From: Chryseobacterium aquifrigidense
GTDB taxonomy: Bacteria; Bacteroidota; Bacteroidia; Flavobacteriales; Weeksellaceae
Direction: 5' to 3'
Assembly (NCBI RefSeq): GCF_006716485.1
Contig: NZ_VFPD01000002.1
Coordinates: forward strand, 62,001-126,000
DNA length: 64,000 bases
Shown here in pieces: positions 51,015 to 59,406 of this stretch. Each line of letters opens with the position of its first letter. The stretch's first letter is position 1. A program made the translations under genes and the position numbers. The notes beneath the pieces are model-generated. The model searched no databases. It was not told where the DNA came from and worked only from the letters and a program-made list of their open reading frames with translations.

Positions 51015-52748
51015 TTACAACACCCTATAAACCGGATACTGCCTGAAAGTTTTTTCCTCAAAATAAGGAGAATGTCTGTAGATCCAATCCAGTTGTGCAG
51101 TTCCATCCTCAGATAATTTTTTATCAGATGCCTTCGCTGCTTCAAATGCTTCTTTCAGTTTTTTATCCTTTTTAAGGAGTTCAGCAGCTGTATCTTCAAA
51201 AATATAAGCGGAATAGTATTCTTTCTGAGCCAGAATTCCATCAAAGAAATTCCAATTGAAGAATGAATCTAATGCTTCAGGTTCAAGCGTTTCAATAATA
51301 TATTTTACTCCAAGCTGATGGGTAGAAACCAGATAATCTCCGGCAGCAAATGTTATATTCTTCTGAGAATTGTCAACCACTGTTTCAAAATGCATGTAAT
51401 GTCCTTCATAAGGGTTTTTAACGGTTTTAAAATCTTTAATTTTATAGGACTCAACAGACAAAGTACTGTCTTTCTGTATCTGACTCATCTGAATATTGTT
51501 TCTTTTCAATTCTTCAATCACGCGGTACTGCGATTGTGGAATGACATAATACTTCGGAATGGTAATGTATCCCGTTGGAACAGCTGTTGTAAAGAGTTTT
51601 ATATTCTTAGTAAAAGGCTTGCTTCTGTCATAATACAGCCTTGGTTTTCCTGAAACTTCACTGGGTTTATATTTTCCTTCGTAGCCTTTAAAATCCATCG
51701 TAGAGAATTTTGTGGAGTCTATTTTCCAACGGATTCCGTACTGTTTTCCGGCTTGATATTGTTTTAAATTTTCAATGCGGAGCTGCTTTATTTTATGATA
51801 ATCTTTATCTAAATTCTGAAGGTTAACCAGCATATATTTGTAGGTAGCATCTACTCTTTTGTCGTAAGGTTTCAGCATATGGGTTTCTGGAACCGTTCCT
51901 AAGGTGTTGAAGAGAGAAGTGTATCCCGTAGAGTATCTGGGAGAGTCTTCAAAGGAGGCAAATCCTACTTCCGGAACGTCTCCGTGAATGTTCACATAAG
52001 GCGTACTTTCATAGCCTAATTTCTTCATATCTTCAAGATTTTTCGCCTGATAATCATTGTAGAAATAGTTTCCCAGGGTATTTCCCAGGCGTTCTTTAAA
52101 GGTAGAAATATAGGTAAATGTATATTGATAATCTGCTCCGTTGCTGACATGATTATCAATAAAAACATCAGGTTTCAGCCAGTGATAGATTTCCTGGAAA
52201 CTTCTTGCATTTTTGGAATCTGCCTTGATAAAATCCCTGTTCAGGTCGTAATTCCTTGCATTTCCTCTGAAACCATACTGTTCAGGTCCATTTTGATTGG
52301 CTCTGGAATAAGATCCTCTGTTCAGCATTCCGCTCACATTATAGGCTGAAATGGCCGCGATAATAAAGTTTTGAGGAGTTTTAATTTTTTTGGCGGCAAG
52401 ATCTCTCATCAGCATCATGGTAGCATCTATTCCATCCGGTTCTCCCGGGTGAATTCCGTTGTTCACAAAGATAATGGCTTTGTCCTTTCTTAATTTTTCA
52501 AGATCTTTTTCAGGGAAAGGATTATAAACGACCACATAGATAGGTTTTCCGTTGTCATCTTCTCCTTTTTTAAGGTATTGAATGGTATTGAAATTTTTAG
52601 CCAGATTCTCGTAATAGCTGTTCATTTCACTGTAGGTAACGGTTTGGTTTCCATTCCCTTTTTCAAAAGGGGTCTGAAATGATTTTTGAGCCAGGACCAA
52701 GGTAGAACTAAGGGTGAATAAAAGATATTTAAGTTTCATTAAAGTCAT
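51015..52748 (-). CDS. Secreted M14-family zinc carboxypeptidase
   Basis: The 577-residue protein has a signal peptide (~1-21; starts at 52748 or the ATG three codons later). The zinc site is NNGIHPGEPDG (His100, Glu103), with the later ligand His in VFIDNHVSNGADYQYTFTYI. A substrate-binding Arg lies in the NARNYDLNRDFIKAD segment, and the general-base Glu probably in GTVPETHMLKPYDKRVDATY. The C-terminal ~200 residues are a separate, mostly beta region. It probably trims peptides in the periplasm or outside the cell. No partner genes are evident. Confidence 0.9.
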   Translation of the reverse strand: MTLMKLKYLLFTLSSTLVLAQKSFQTPFEKGNGNQTVTYSEMNSYYENLAKNFNTIQYLKKGEDDNGKPIYVVVYNPFPEKDLEKLRKDKAIIFVNNGIHPGEPDGIDATMMLMRDLAAKKIKTPQNFIIAAISAYNVSGMLNRGSYSRANQNGPEQYGFRGNARNYDLNRDFIKADSKNARSFQEIYHWLKPDVFIDNHVSNGADYQYTFTYISTFKERLGNTLGNYFYNDYQAKNLEDMKKLGYESTPYVNIHGDVPEVGFASFEDSPRYSTGYTSLFNTLGTVPETHMLKPYDKRVDATYKYMLVNLQNLDKDYHKIKQLRIENLKQYQAGKQYGIRWKIDSTKFSTMDFKGYEGKYKPSEVSGKPRLYYDRSKPFTKNIKLFTTAVPTGYITIPKYYVIPQSQYRVIEELKRNNIQMSQIQKDSTLSVESYKIKDFKTVKNPYEGHYMHFETVVDNSQKNITFAAGDYLVSTHQLGVKYIIETLEPEALDSFFNWNFFDGILAQKEYYSAYIFEDTAAELLKKDKKLKEAFEAAKASDKKLSEDGTAQLDWIYRHSPYFEEKTFRQYPVYRVL

Positions 52749-52835
52749 ATTTTCAGACTTTAAAATTAATCATCTTTTGTGAAACGGGGATGTGATGGCA
52801 GTTAAATTGTAAAAGGTGAAATTATTTTAAAAGAG

Positions 52836-52868
52836 AAACCTAACAGGTTTTAAAAACCTGTTAGGTTT
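52836..52868. repeat. Perfect intergenic palindrome (16-bp arms)
   Basis: AAACCTAACAGGTTTT, one base, then its exact complement, between the M14 peptidase start and the metallophosphoesterase stop. Related to the palindrome at 6480-6508. It could also serve as a terminator for the NAD/ADP-ribose operon, which ends at 52882. Confidence 0.7.
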
Positions 52869-52881
52869 GTTCTCGGTAGTA

Positions 52882-53610
52882 TTAATTTCTTCCATTTTCT
52901 TCAGGATATAAGGAGGGAAGCGGATCGCTTTGCCAGAATTCTTTAGTATCAATATCCATGATGGATAAGGCTCCGGTATAAGCTGCTCCGGTATCCATAT
53001 TCCAGATATTGGCTTTGTTCGCCGGAATTGTAATTCCAATATCAAGAGTTGGCGTATGTCCGATGAATATTTCTTTATATAAAAGCAGCCTTTTTGGATA
53101 AAGCGCTGAGTTTCTCTGCAATTTTTTATCCATTGCTACAGCTGTTTCCCAGAGAGTTCTGTCCCAACGGTAATTACTGGAATACACTTCTTTTTCAGGG
53201 CCGTGCATGGAAGCATATCCGGCATGAATAAACAGTCGGTTCTGATCGTCGATATGATAGTTTTTCATCCTTTGAAAAAATTCAAGGTGAAGATCCAGAT
53301 CTTCAGGAAGATATTTTTTGTAGCTCTCTACAGTACTTTTTCCTCCGTTGAAAAGCCAAACATCGGGACTTTTGCCTGATGTTAACCAGTCTTCACACCA
53401 TGCATCGTGGTTTCCCTTGATGAAAATACATTCCTGCTTTTCGGAGAGTTCGATTAAGAATTGTATAATTTCGGAAGATTCACTCCATCCATCTACGTAA
53501 TCTCCCAGGAAGATCAGTTCATCGTCGGCTGTCACTGCTGCTCTTTCAAGAACCTGCTGTAAGGCTTTAAATCCTCCGTGAATGTCTCCTATTACTAATG
53601 TTCTTTTCAT
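52882..53610 (-). CDS. Calcineurin-like metallophosphoesterase (PrpA/ApaH-like), end of the NAD/ADP-ribose operon
   Basis: The 242-residue protein has the full two-metal phosphoesterase set: VIGDIHGGFKAL (Asp-x-His), FLGDYVDGWSES (Gly-Asp-x-x-Asp), KGNHDAWCEDW (Gly-Asn-His-Asp/Glu), a later FIHAGY, and EIFIGHTPT. Relatives cleave protein phosphoserine, diadenosine tetraphosphate or cyclic phosphates. Its start touches the stop of the RNA 2'-phosphotransferase gene, so it is co-translated with an enzyme that makes ADP-ribose 1'',2''-cyclic phosphate; removing that phosphate is an attractive but unproven role. Confidence 0.9.
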   Translation of the reverse strand: MKRTLVIGDIHGGFKALQQVLERAAVTADDELIFLGDYVDGWSESSEIIQFLIELSEKQECIFIKGNHDAWCEDWLTSGKSPDVWLFNGGKSTVESYKKYLPEDLDLHLEFFQRMKNYHIDDQNRLFIHAGYASMHGPEKEVYSSNYRWDRTLWETAVAMDKKLQRNSALYPKRLLLYKEIFIGHTPTLDIGITIPANKANIWNMDTGAAYTGALSIMDIDTKEFWQSDPLPSLYPEENGRN

Positions 53611-54153
53611 TTACTTAGAAATATATTTTGCGTCCACAAAATCTGTTAGCCAAACCCCGTTTGCCGACTGGTAGAAAGATAATCCATCCTGATGCATGGT
53701 TCCGGTTCTGATGGTCAGAATCAAAGGTTTGCCGTGTCTCATCCCGACCTTTGCAGCAGTCTCTTTATCAGCACTTAAGTGTACATGCTGACGGGTTCTT
53801 TTTTCAATTCCTTTTTCCAAAATGGATGAGATATTGGCTTCTGCAGTTCCGTGATAAAGAAATTCAGGAGGCTGTTTGGCTTCCAACGCCAGGTCGATAT
53901 CAACAGAATGTCCCTGGTTTGCTCTGATCATGGTTTTATCTTCATTAAAAGCAAAACGCTTTTTATTATTGGTTTCTACTACCTCATCTAATTCTTCGGG
54001 AGTAAAATATATTCTTTTCCTGGCTGACTTTTCCCTCAGCTCTTCCACATCTGCCCACCCGTTTTCATCCAGCTTCAGCCCTATGCTTTCCGGCTGGTGG
54101 CGCAAGATCAGGCTTAAAAATTTACTTATTTTTTTCTTTTCTATTTCGTTCAT
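53611..54153 (-). CDS. kptA: RNA 2'-phosphotransferase (Tpt1/KptA)
   Basis: The 180-residue protein is full length for the family. It has the N-terminal KISKFLSLILRHQPESIGLK block, then IRANQGHSV, a FLYHGT motif and RQHVHLSADKETAAKVGMR, which carry the Arg/His/Arg/Arg set that binds RNA 2'-phosphate and NAD+. The enzyme moves an internal 2'-phosphate from RNA to NAD+, giving ADP-ribose 1'',2''-cyclic phosphate and nicotinamide. Bacteria usually lack tRNA splicing, so the substrate is open; the ADP-ribose-handling neighbours suggest the product is recycled. It overlaps the gene before it by 4 bp. Confidence 0.95.
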   Translation of the reverse strand: MNEIEKKKISKFLSLILRHQPESIGLKLDENGWADVEELREKSARKRIYFTPEELDEVVETNNKKRFAFNEDKTMIRANQGHSVDIDLALEAKQPPEFLYHGTAEANISSILEKGIEKRTRQHVHLSADKETAAKVGMRHGKPLILTIRTGTMHQDGLSFYQSANGVWLTDFVDAKYISK

Positions 54154-55232
54154 GGTTTGTGTCTTAATTTTTCAATAAGATTTCTAATGGTAAAATAATC
54201 CTGAGCTATTTGATCATAAACTGATCTTTCATTTTCGGATATTCCTGCAAGAATTCTTTTCTGCTCATAATAACTGTGTTCAAAATCTTCATCGATGGCA
54301 TCTTTTTTATCTTCCAATTCTAAATACAATCTGATAACCTCATCGTCAAGACTATACGAAAGCAATTGCTCTTTTATATAGTTATTCCAAAAAGAATCCT
54401 CTTCATATTGTTCCTTTTTCAATTCAGCAATTTTATTTTTACTTTCGTCCGTTATCAGCTTATCGTTCAGTTTTCTCCATAACAGATCTTCAATAATTCC
54501 TTCTCCAAATTCTCCACGGTTTACCAAATATTGCGGATCATAAGTCTTTAGATGCTGTAGGAAATTTTCATTTTTATTCGGATAAATAAATATGTTCCGA
54601 AGATACATTCCTAAGCCGAAAAGCCCTCCCAGCTCATCAAACTTTAAAGCGAGTGATTGATTCCTGATTCCATTGATATTATCTTCATTCAGTTCTTCAT
54701 TTATTAAAAAATCAACGGCTTCTTCAACTGTATTTATTTTTGATCGCTTTTCATCATAGTACTGGATTGAAATTTCTTCTTCAGTTGATTCGGATGTACC
54801 ATTTTCATAATCAATCTGCTTTTCAAAATAATCATAAGGAATAATTTCTCTGTTGTTGGTATGCAGATATGTCTTTAGTCTGAATTCAAAGAACCTTTTT
54901 TCTTTCTCCAATATTCTTACACTCTCCTGGCTGATATTCAAGTTCTTTCCTGCAATTCCAATGATCTTAATCTTATCTTCAATCAAAGAATTCATCTTAT
55001 CCAGATCCTCAGTATTTTCAATCACTAATTGTTCCTCATCAGATGCCGTAAGATGAGATATTTTTTCCTTCTCTGTGTCAAACTGTACAAGAAATTGCAA
55101 ATGTTTTCCGGTACTTTCCGGGATCTTTTTAATATAAAAATGCAGTGGAAAGCAGGCCAGAAATTTTTTAAACTTTCCCTTCTCAATTTCCAACAGTTCT
55201 TGTTCTGAAATAAATGTATACAGTTTGATCAA
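54150..55232 (-). CDS. Unrecognised protein inside the NAD/ADP-ribose operon
   Basis: The 360-residue soluble protein is rich in Glu, Lys and Leu. The first ~70 residues form an alpha/beta part (MIKLYTFISEQELLEIEKGK, LQFLVQFDTEKEKI), the rest mostly helices, and the C-terminal ~100 residues look coiled. The segment KFDELGGLFGLGMYLRNIFI is distinctive. It starts with TTG in a TTGA overlap with the ADP-ribosylglycohydrolase stop and overlaps the kptA start at its end, so it is clearly translated with its neighbours. The tight coupling suggests a role in the same pathway; no family is recognised. Confidence 0.75.
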   Translation of the reverse strand: MIKLYTFISEQELLEIEKGKFKKFLACFPLHFYIKKIPESTGKHLQFLVQFDTEKEKISHLTASDEEQLVIENTEDLDKMNSLIEDKIKIIGIAGKNLNISQESVRILEKEKRFFEFRLKTYLHTNNREIIPYDYFEKQIDYENGTSESTEEEISIQYYDEKRSKINTVEEAVDFLINEELNEDNINGIRNQSLALKFDELGGLFGLGMYLRNIFIYPNKNENFLQHLKTYDPQYLVNRGEFGEGIIEDLLWRKLNDKLITDESKNKIAELKKEQYEEDSFWNNYIKEQLLSYSLDDEVIRLYLELEDKKDAIDEDFEHSYYEQKRILAGISENERSVYDQIAQDYFTIRNLIEKLRHKP

Positions 55233-56197
55233 TGTTGTCCAGTTTTTTTAGCGAGTTTCTCACACAATGCTTCAATATCATCCTTTCGCACCAACTCAGC
55301 AATCCATTCTTCAGGAATATTTTCATATCCATAATAAATTCCGGCAATTCCTCCGGTGATAGCTCCTGTGGTATCTGTATCTTCTCCGAGATTAACCGCT
55401 TTTAGAACGGCTTCAGAATAGCTTTCTGAGTTGAGAAAACACCATATAGAAGCTTCCAGGCTGTGAAGGACATAGCCAGAAGAACTTATTTCCTCCTCCT
55501 GCAATGTATGCAAAGAAGCCAAATCATATTCTCCTATTTTTAATTCTAAAATCCGATGAAATTTATCCATTTCATTTTGTGAACAAATAGGATTACAATC
55601 CAAAAATTCCCGAACTGTTTTCTGCATTATCCTATATGCTTCCCATTTATCTTTTCCTTTTAGAATTTCTGAAGCAAATTCCAAATAAATAAAACAGGCT
55701 AAAATTGCACGGATATGTCCATGTGTAATAGAAGAAACTTCTTTTATAATATCAAAGCGCTTCTCAATAGGAAAATCTTTGATGTAAAATAATAATGGCA
55801 TGATTCGCATTAAAGAGCCATTTCCATTATCGAATTCCGAATTGCCACCGCACAAAGTAGGAGAAACACCTTTTCCTATTTTATAAATTGCTTGTGAAGT
55901 TGCAATACCCATATCAAAAACCTTTCCATGAGGGGTCCAAATTTCTGCATTGTACCATTGCAAAAACTTCAGAGCCATATTTTCGAGGTTATACCCGTTA
56001 CACAAACTATCTGCAAGACATAATGTCAAAGACCCGTCATCACTCCATGTTCCTGCAGGCTGATGATGAGTTCCTAAAGCACGCATTTTAGTAACAGGCG
56101 AACGCTTAAGTTGTTCTCTACTTCTAAATTCTACAGGAACACCAAGGGCGTCTCCTATGCAAACGCCCATGATTCCTGCTTTTACTTTATTTTTCAT
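55229..56197 (-). CDS. ADP-ribosylglycohydrolase-family protein
   Basis: The 322-residue protein has the metal-binding motifs of the DraG/ARH family: GVCIGDALGVPVEFRSREQL near the start, TWSDDGSLTLCLADSL, DNGNGSLMRIMPLLFY, HGHIRA, and LGEDTDTTGAITGGIAGIYY at the C-terminal third. These supply the Asp/Thr ligands for two Mg2+. It removes ADP-ribose from proteins or small molecules, or cleaves ADP-ribose phosphates. It overlaps the sirtuin gene by one base and the next gene by four. Confidence 0.95.
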   Translation of the reverse strand: MKNKVKAGIMGVCIGDALGVPVEFRSREQLKRSPVTKMRALGTHHQPAGTWSDDGSLTLCLADSLCNGYNLENMALKFLQWYNAEIWTPHGKVFDMGIATSQAIYKIGKGVSPTLCGGNSEFDNGNGSLMRIMPLLFYIKDFPIEKRFDIIKEVSSITHGHIRAILACFIYLEFASEILKGKDKWEAYRIMQKTVREFLDCNPICSQNEMDKFHRILELKIGEYDLASLHTLQEEEISSSGYVLHSLEASIWCFLNSESYSEAVLKAVNLGEDTDTTGAITGGIAGIYYGYENIPEEWIAELVRKDDIEALCEKLAKKTGQH

Positions 56198-56883
56198 CAG
56201 GCAAGATTCACCAATTTATCAAATAATAATTTCATTCCCTGAGTTGCAGTTTCTTTCATTACTACGGCTCTTTGTCCATAGCCAAACCCAGTTTCATTAG
56301 GATTAATGACAATTAAAAGACAGTCGTCTTTGATATCATGAATCAGTCCTGCTGCCGGATAAACCTGCAGAGAAGTTCCGATAACCAACAGAATATCTGA
56401 TTCTTTCACAATTTCTCTTGCCGTCTGATATAAAGGGACATCTTCTCCGAACCAAACGATAAAAGGTCTTAATTGCGCCCCATCTTCTGCTTTGTCACCG
56501 ATATTGATGTCCTCTTTTTGGTCATAAATCAGATTTTTATTATTGCATGAGCATGATTTGAACAGTTCTCCGTGAATATGAAGGATATTGGTAGATCCAG
56601 CTCTTTCGTGAAGATCGTCAATATTCTGGGTAATGATCTGAACATCAAAATATTTTTCCAGTTCTGCCAATAAGTGATGCGCCTCGTTGGGCTGTACTTC
56701 ATGCAGCTGACGTCTTCTCTGGTTGTAAAATTCCAGCACCAGAGCTCTGTCTTTTTTCCAGCCTTCCGGACTTGCCACATCCGTTACATTATGATTTTCC
56801 CAAAGACCGTCCCCGTCTCTGAAGGTTTTTATTCCGCTTTCGGCACTGATTCCTGCGCCGCTTAATATGGTTAGTTTTTTCAT
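56197..56883 (-). CDS. Sirtuin (NAD-dependent deacylase), class III-like, lacking zinc cysteines
   Basis: The 228-residue protein has GAGISAESGIKTFRDGDG, IITQNIDDLHERAG and the catalytic His in ILHIHGELFKSC. The desuccinylase-type Tyr-x-x-Arg is present (EFYNQRRRQL). Only a C-S-C remnant is seen where two CxxC zinc pairs normally lie, so the zinc module seems degenerate, as in several Bacteroidota sirtuins. It would remove acetyl or acidic acyl groups from lysines while turning NAD+ into O-acyl-ADP-ribose, which the macrodomain protein encoded nearby can hydrolyse. Confidence 0.93.
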   Translation of the reverse strand: MKKLTILSGAGISAESGIKTFRDGDGLWENHNVTDVASPEGWKKDRALVLEFYNQRRRQLHEVQPNEAHHLLAELEKYFDVQIITQNIDDLHERAGSTNILHIHGELFKSCSCNNKNLIYDQKEDINIGDKAEDGAQLRPFIVWFGEDVPLYQTAREIVKESDILLVIGTSLQVYPAAGLIHDIKDDCLLIVINPNETGFGYGQRAVVMKETATQGMKLLFDKLVNLA

Positions 56884-57464
56884 GGGTTTTTAATTTTTTC
56901 TCTTAACATTTGGAAGGCAACAATAATCAACAATATTATTACAATAGGAGAAAACAGAACTCCTAAAAGGATATTTCTTACTATTATAAATTGCTTTGCT
57001 CCAAATTTCTCTTCTGTTTTATAGTTGATAAAATCTACGAAATTTTCTTTATTCGTAAGCTCTTTATTATATCCCTGCCAGTCATAATTTGTGATGAAGT
57101 CTCCAAAAATATAAAGATCAGGAGATTTTGGATCAGATAAATTGAAAAAGTAAAAGGTTTCAAAATCCTGTCCAACCAGAGGTTGATAATCAATATTATA
57201 CTGGAAACAAAACAGATCTTCGTCATCCAATATGTTTCTTCTCTGCAGCGCTTCTTTTAGTTGTATTTGATATTGTTTCAGCTTTACAATATCATATTCT
57301 ACGGGGAAGACATTTGACCTTTTACCTGCATATTGAATATAGTAAATATAATTTTCAGGAAACTGCAGATTCAATTCTTTCTGAAGAAAAGCAACCTCTT
57401 CATTTGTTAGTCCAATATTAGGATCTTCAGGTTGATCTACGAATCTGAAATTATATTTTTTCAC
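56880..57464 (-). CDS. SMI1/KNR4-family protein with C-terminal membrane helix
   Basis: The 194-residue protein has the SUKH/SMI1 pattern in residues ~15-150: [31 protein letters not shown], and later [22 protein letters not shown]-terminal membrane helix (~168-188, [20 protein letters not shown]) anchors it. SUKH proteins are often immunity or adaptor proteins in toxin systems. It starts with GTG inside the GTGA overlap with the macrodomain stop and runs into the sirtuin gene by 4 bp, so it is part of the operon. It may place the pathway at the membrane; this is inference. Confidence 0.82.
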   Translation of the reverse strand: MKKYNFRFVDQPEDPNIGLTNEEVAFLQKELNLQFPENYIYYIQYAGKRSNVFPVEYDIVKLKQYQIQLKEALQRRNILDDEDLFCFQYNIDYQPLVGQDFETFYFFNLSDPKSPDLYIFGDFITNYDWQGYNKELTNKENFVDFINYKTEEKFGAKQFIIVRNILLGVLFSPIVIILLIIVAFQMLREKIKNP

Positions 57465-57970
57465 AACTGTAAAAGACCTTTATAAATCATTTCATTTTCA
57501 TCATCAAAGCAAACAAATATAACTTTCTCAATGATATCTGACTTAAAATTTCTTACCTCATCTACAGCAATTTTTCCTGCCAGTTCTTTTGGAAATCTAT
57601 AAACTCCCGTACTGATATTAGGAAAAGCAATGGTTTTCATACCAAGGTTTTCAGCTAACTTCAAAGAATTATGATAACAGTCTGCAAGAAGTCTTGATTC
57701 TTTCTCTTCATGACCATTCCAAACCGGGCCTACCGTATGAATAACATACTTTGCCGGAAGATTTCCAGCAGTAGTTACGACAGCTTCACCAGTATTGCAC
57801 TTTCCCTGTCTGTTTCTAATTGCTCTGCATTCTTCCAATATCTCAGAACCTCCTGCACGATGAATGGCTCCATCAACTCCACCTCCACCAAGTAAAGATG
57901 AGTTGGCAGCATTGACAATAGCATCTGCCTGGATCTTTGTGATGTCTCCTTTTATTAGTTCAATTTTCAT
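57461..57970 (-). CDS. Macrodomain O-acyl-ADP-ribose deacetylase (MacroD/YmdB type)
   Basis: The 169-residue single macrodomain has [20 protein letters not shown] (Asp and Asn ligands), [25 protein letters not shown], and [17 protein letters not shown], the phosphate loop. MacroD-type enzymes deacylate O-acyl-ADP-ribose from sirtuins and remove ADP-ribose from Asp/Glu. It also could bind the ADP-ribose cyclic phosphate made by KptA. It overlaps both neighbours by 4 bp. Confidence 0.95.
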   Translation of the reverse strand: MKIELIKGDITKIQADAIVNAANSSLLGGGGVDGAIHRAGGSEILEECRAIRNRQGKCNTGEAVVTTAGNLPAKYVIHTVGPVWNGHEEKESRLLADCYHNSLKLAENLGMKTIAFPNISTGVYRFPKELAGKIAVDEVRNFKSDIIEKVIFVCFDDENEMIYKGLLQL

Positions 57971-58599
57971 TGTAGATTCAATTTTTTATTTAAAACTTCA
58001 TCAAATAATAAAGGTCTTTCTTCAGGAACAATCAGATTATTCAAATTATCGTTTAAAACGACTTGGTATTGCTCTTTCACAAAATCTGAAATATTTTCAA
58101 TTAAAATAATATCATCTTTGGCAAAAGAACGGATGAATTCATTTCGTAGACCTATTTGTATTGCTCTCCGTTCCAGTTTATTCCCAAATGGGTCATGATC
58201 AGGATCCCACTGCAATCTCACCGACGATTCTTTCACCTGATCCTGCCATTCTTCTCTTGAGATTCCAAGCTTTTTATTGTAAGAAGAATATACTGCATTT
58301 TCCAGATATTTTCTGAATGCATCTTTTTTCAAATGAATTCCCAAAACGCATTCCTGACCTTCTTTTCTTCCCCAACCATTACGATACATCATCCAAAGGA
58401 AATTAGGTTTTATCCAGGTCATTCTTTCGAGACTGAAACCTCCGCCAAAGAATTGATTTTTAATTGCAAAATCTCCTATTTCTTTTCTATAGGATTGATA
58501 GACAACAATTTTTTCATCATCATATTGAGCCATAATATGATGATCTTGTTCAGGCCACTCTTGAAGTTGTTCTTTATATTTTTTTAATTTGATTTCCAC
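57967..58599 (-). CDS. DUF4291 protein, copy 1
   Basis: The 210-residue protein carries the DUF4291 hallmarks [40 protein letters not shown], and [15 protein letters not shown] with RRAIQIGLR. Start is a GTG (no nearby ATG). The family has no known activity but recurs with NAD- and ADP-ribose-related genes, and its conserved Arg/Trp/Asp residues suggest an enzyme on a nucleotide-like ligand. It overlaps the macrodomain gene by 4 bp (ATGA). A paralogue lies 65 bp upstream. Confidence 0.92.
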   Translation of the reverse strand: MEIKLKKYKEQLQEWPEQDHHIMAQYDDEKIVVYQSYRKEIGDFAIKNQFFGGGFSLERMTWIKPNFLWMMYRNGWGRKEGQECVLGIHLKKDAFRKYLENAVYSSYNKKLGISREEWQDQVKESSVRLQWDPDHDPFGNKLERRAIQIGLRNEFIRSFAKDDIILIENISDFVKEQYQVVLNDNLNNLIVPEERPLLFDEVLNKKLNLQ

Positions 58600-58664
58600 C
58601 TTTATATTTTATAATTATTTATTCCTGAAGATCATTTCTTTTTCTCCATGACATTTCTTTTATT

Positions 58665-59261
58665 TTATGATACTGTGGCTCCTATTCTGTAAGCCAATTC
58701 CTTTGACAAAGGATAGTTTTTTTCTACAGGCAGCAGTTTCTTCGCCTTGTCGAATTCTCCCGATTTGGTAAGATTCAGGATTTTCTTAACCAAAGGAGAA
58801 TAATCCTCTATTTTTACAATCCACTCTTCATTGAATTCCTCAATCAGGGATCGGCTGATTCCAACCTGAATGGAACGGTAATTCAGTTTTGTTCCTTTAA
58901 TATTCCTTTCAGGATCCCACTGCACATATATTTCGGCATTTTCAAAATCTGTCTCCCAATTTCGGGGATCGGGATATACTCTTTTTTCAGGTGAAGTAAG
59001 AATCGCTTTACCTAAGGCCTTCTCCCATGCTTCTCTTTTAATATGAATGGCCAGGGTACATTCCTGATTGGATTTCTGCCCATAGTTGCTGCGTTCCATC
59101 ATCCAGAGAAAAGAAGGCTTTATCCAGGTCATTCTGTTGAATGAAAAAGGAGCTGTAAATTTCTGATTCTCTATGGCTGATTTTGCGATTGCTTTATTAT
59201 AAGCCTGGTATACTATCAGCGTATCAGTTTTATAGTCTGCTCTTATTTCAAATTCTTTCAT
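58665..59261 (-). CDS. DUF4291 protein, copy 2
   Basis: The 198-residue paralogue of the next gene has the same blocks: LIVYQAYNKAIAKSAIENQK, NRMTWIKPSFLWMMERSNYG, YVQWDPERNIKGTKL and YRSIQVGIS. The two share roughly 40-50% identity by eye, so they diverged some time ago and probably differ in substrate. It is followed by 65 bp and then copy 1. The 145 bp upstream hold no recognised element. Confidence 0.92.
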   Translation of the reverse strand: MKEFEIRADYKTDTLIVYQAYNKAIAKSAIENQKFTAPFSFNRMTWIKPSFLWMMERSNYGQKSNQECTLAIHIKREAWEKALGKAILTSPEKRVYPDPRNWETDFENAEIYVQWDPERNIKGTKLNYRSIQVGISRSLIEEFNEEWIVKIEDYSPLVKKILNLTKSGEFDKAKKLLPVEKNYPLSKELAYRIGATVS

Positions 59262-59406
59262 TGCTTGTTCATTTTATTTCTTTAAGCATTAGGGCAAGTA
59301 GCATATCCCTTTATATACTGTATAGTTTTCATGGTTATTTACTTTTATTCATCATCAATATCATCGTCTCCACTCCAAATAAAATTAACATTTTTAAGTA
59401 CAGGAT

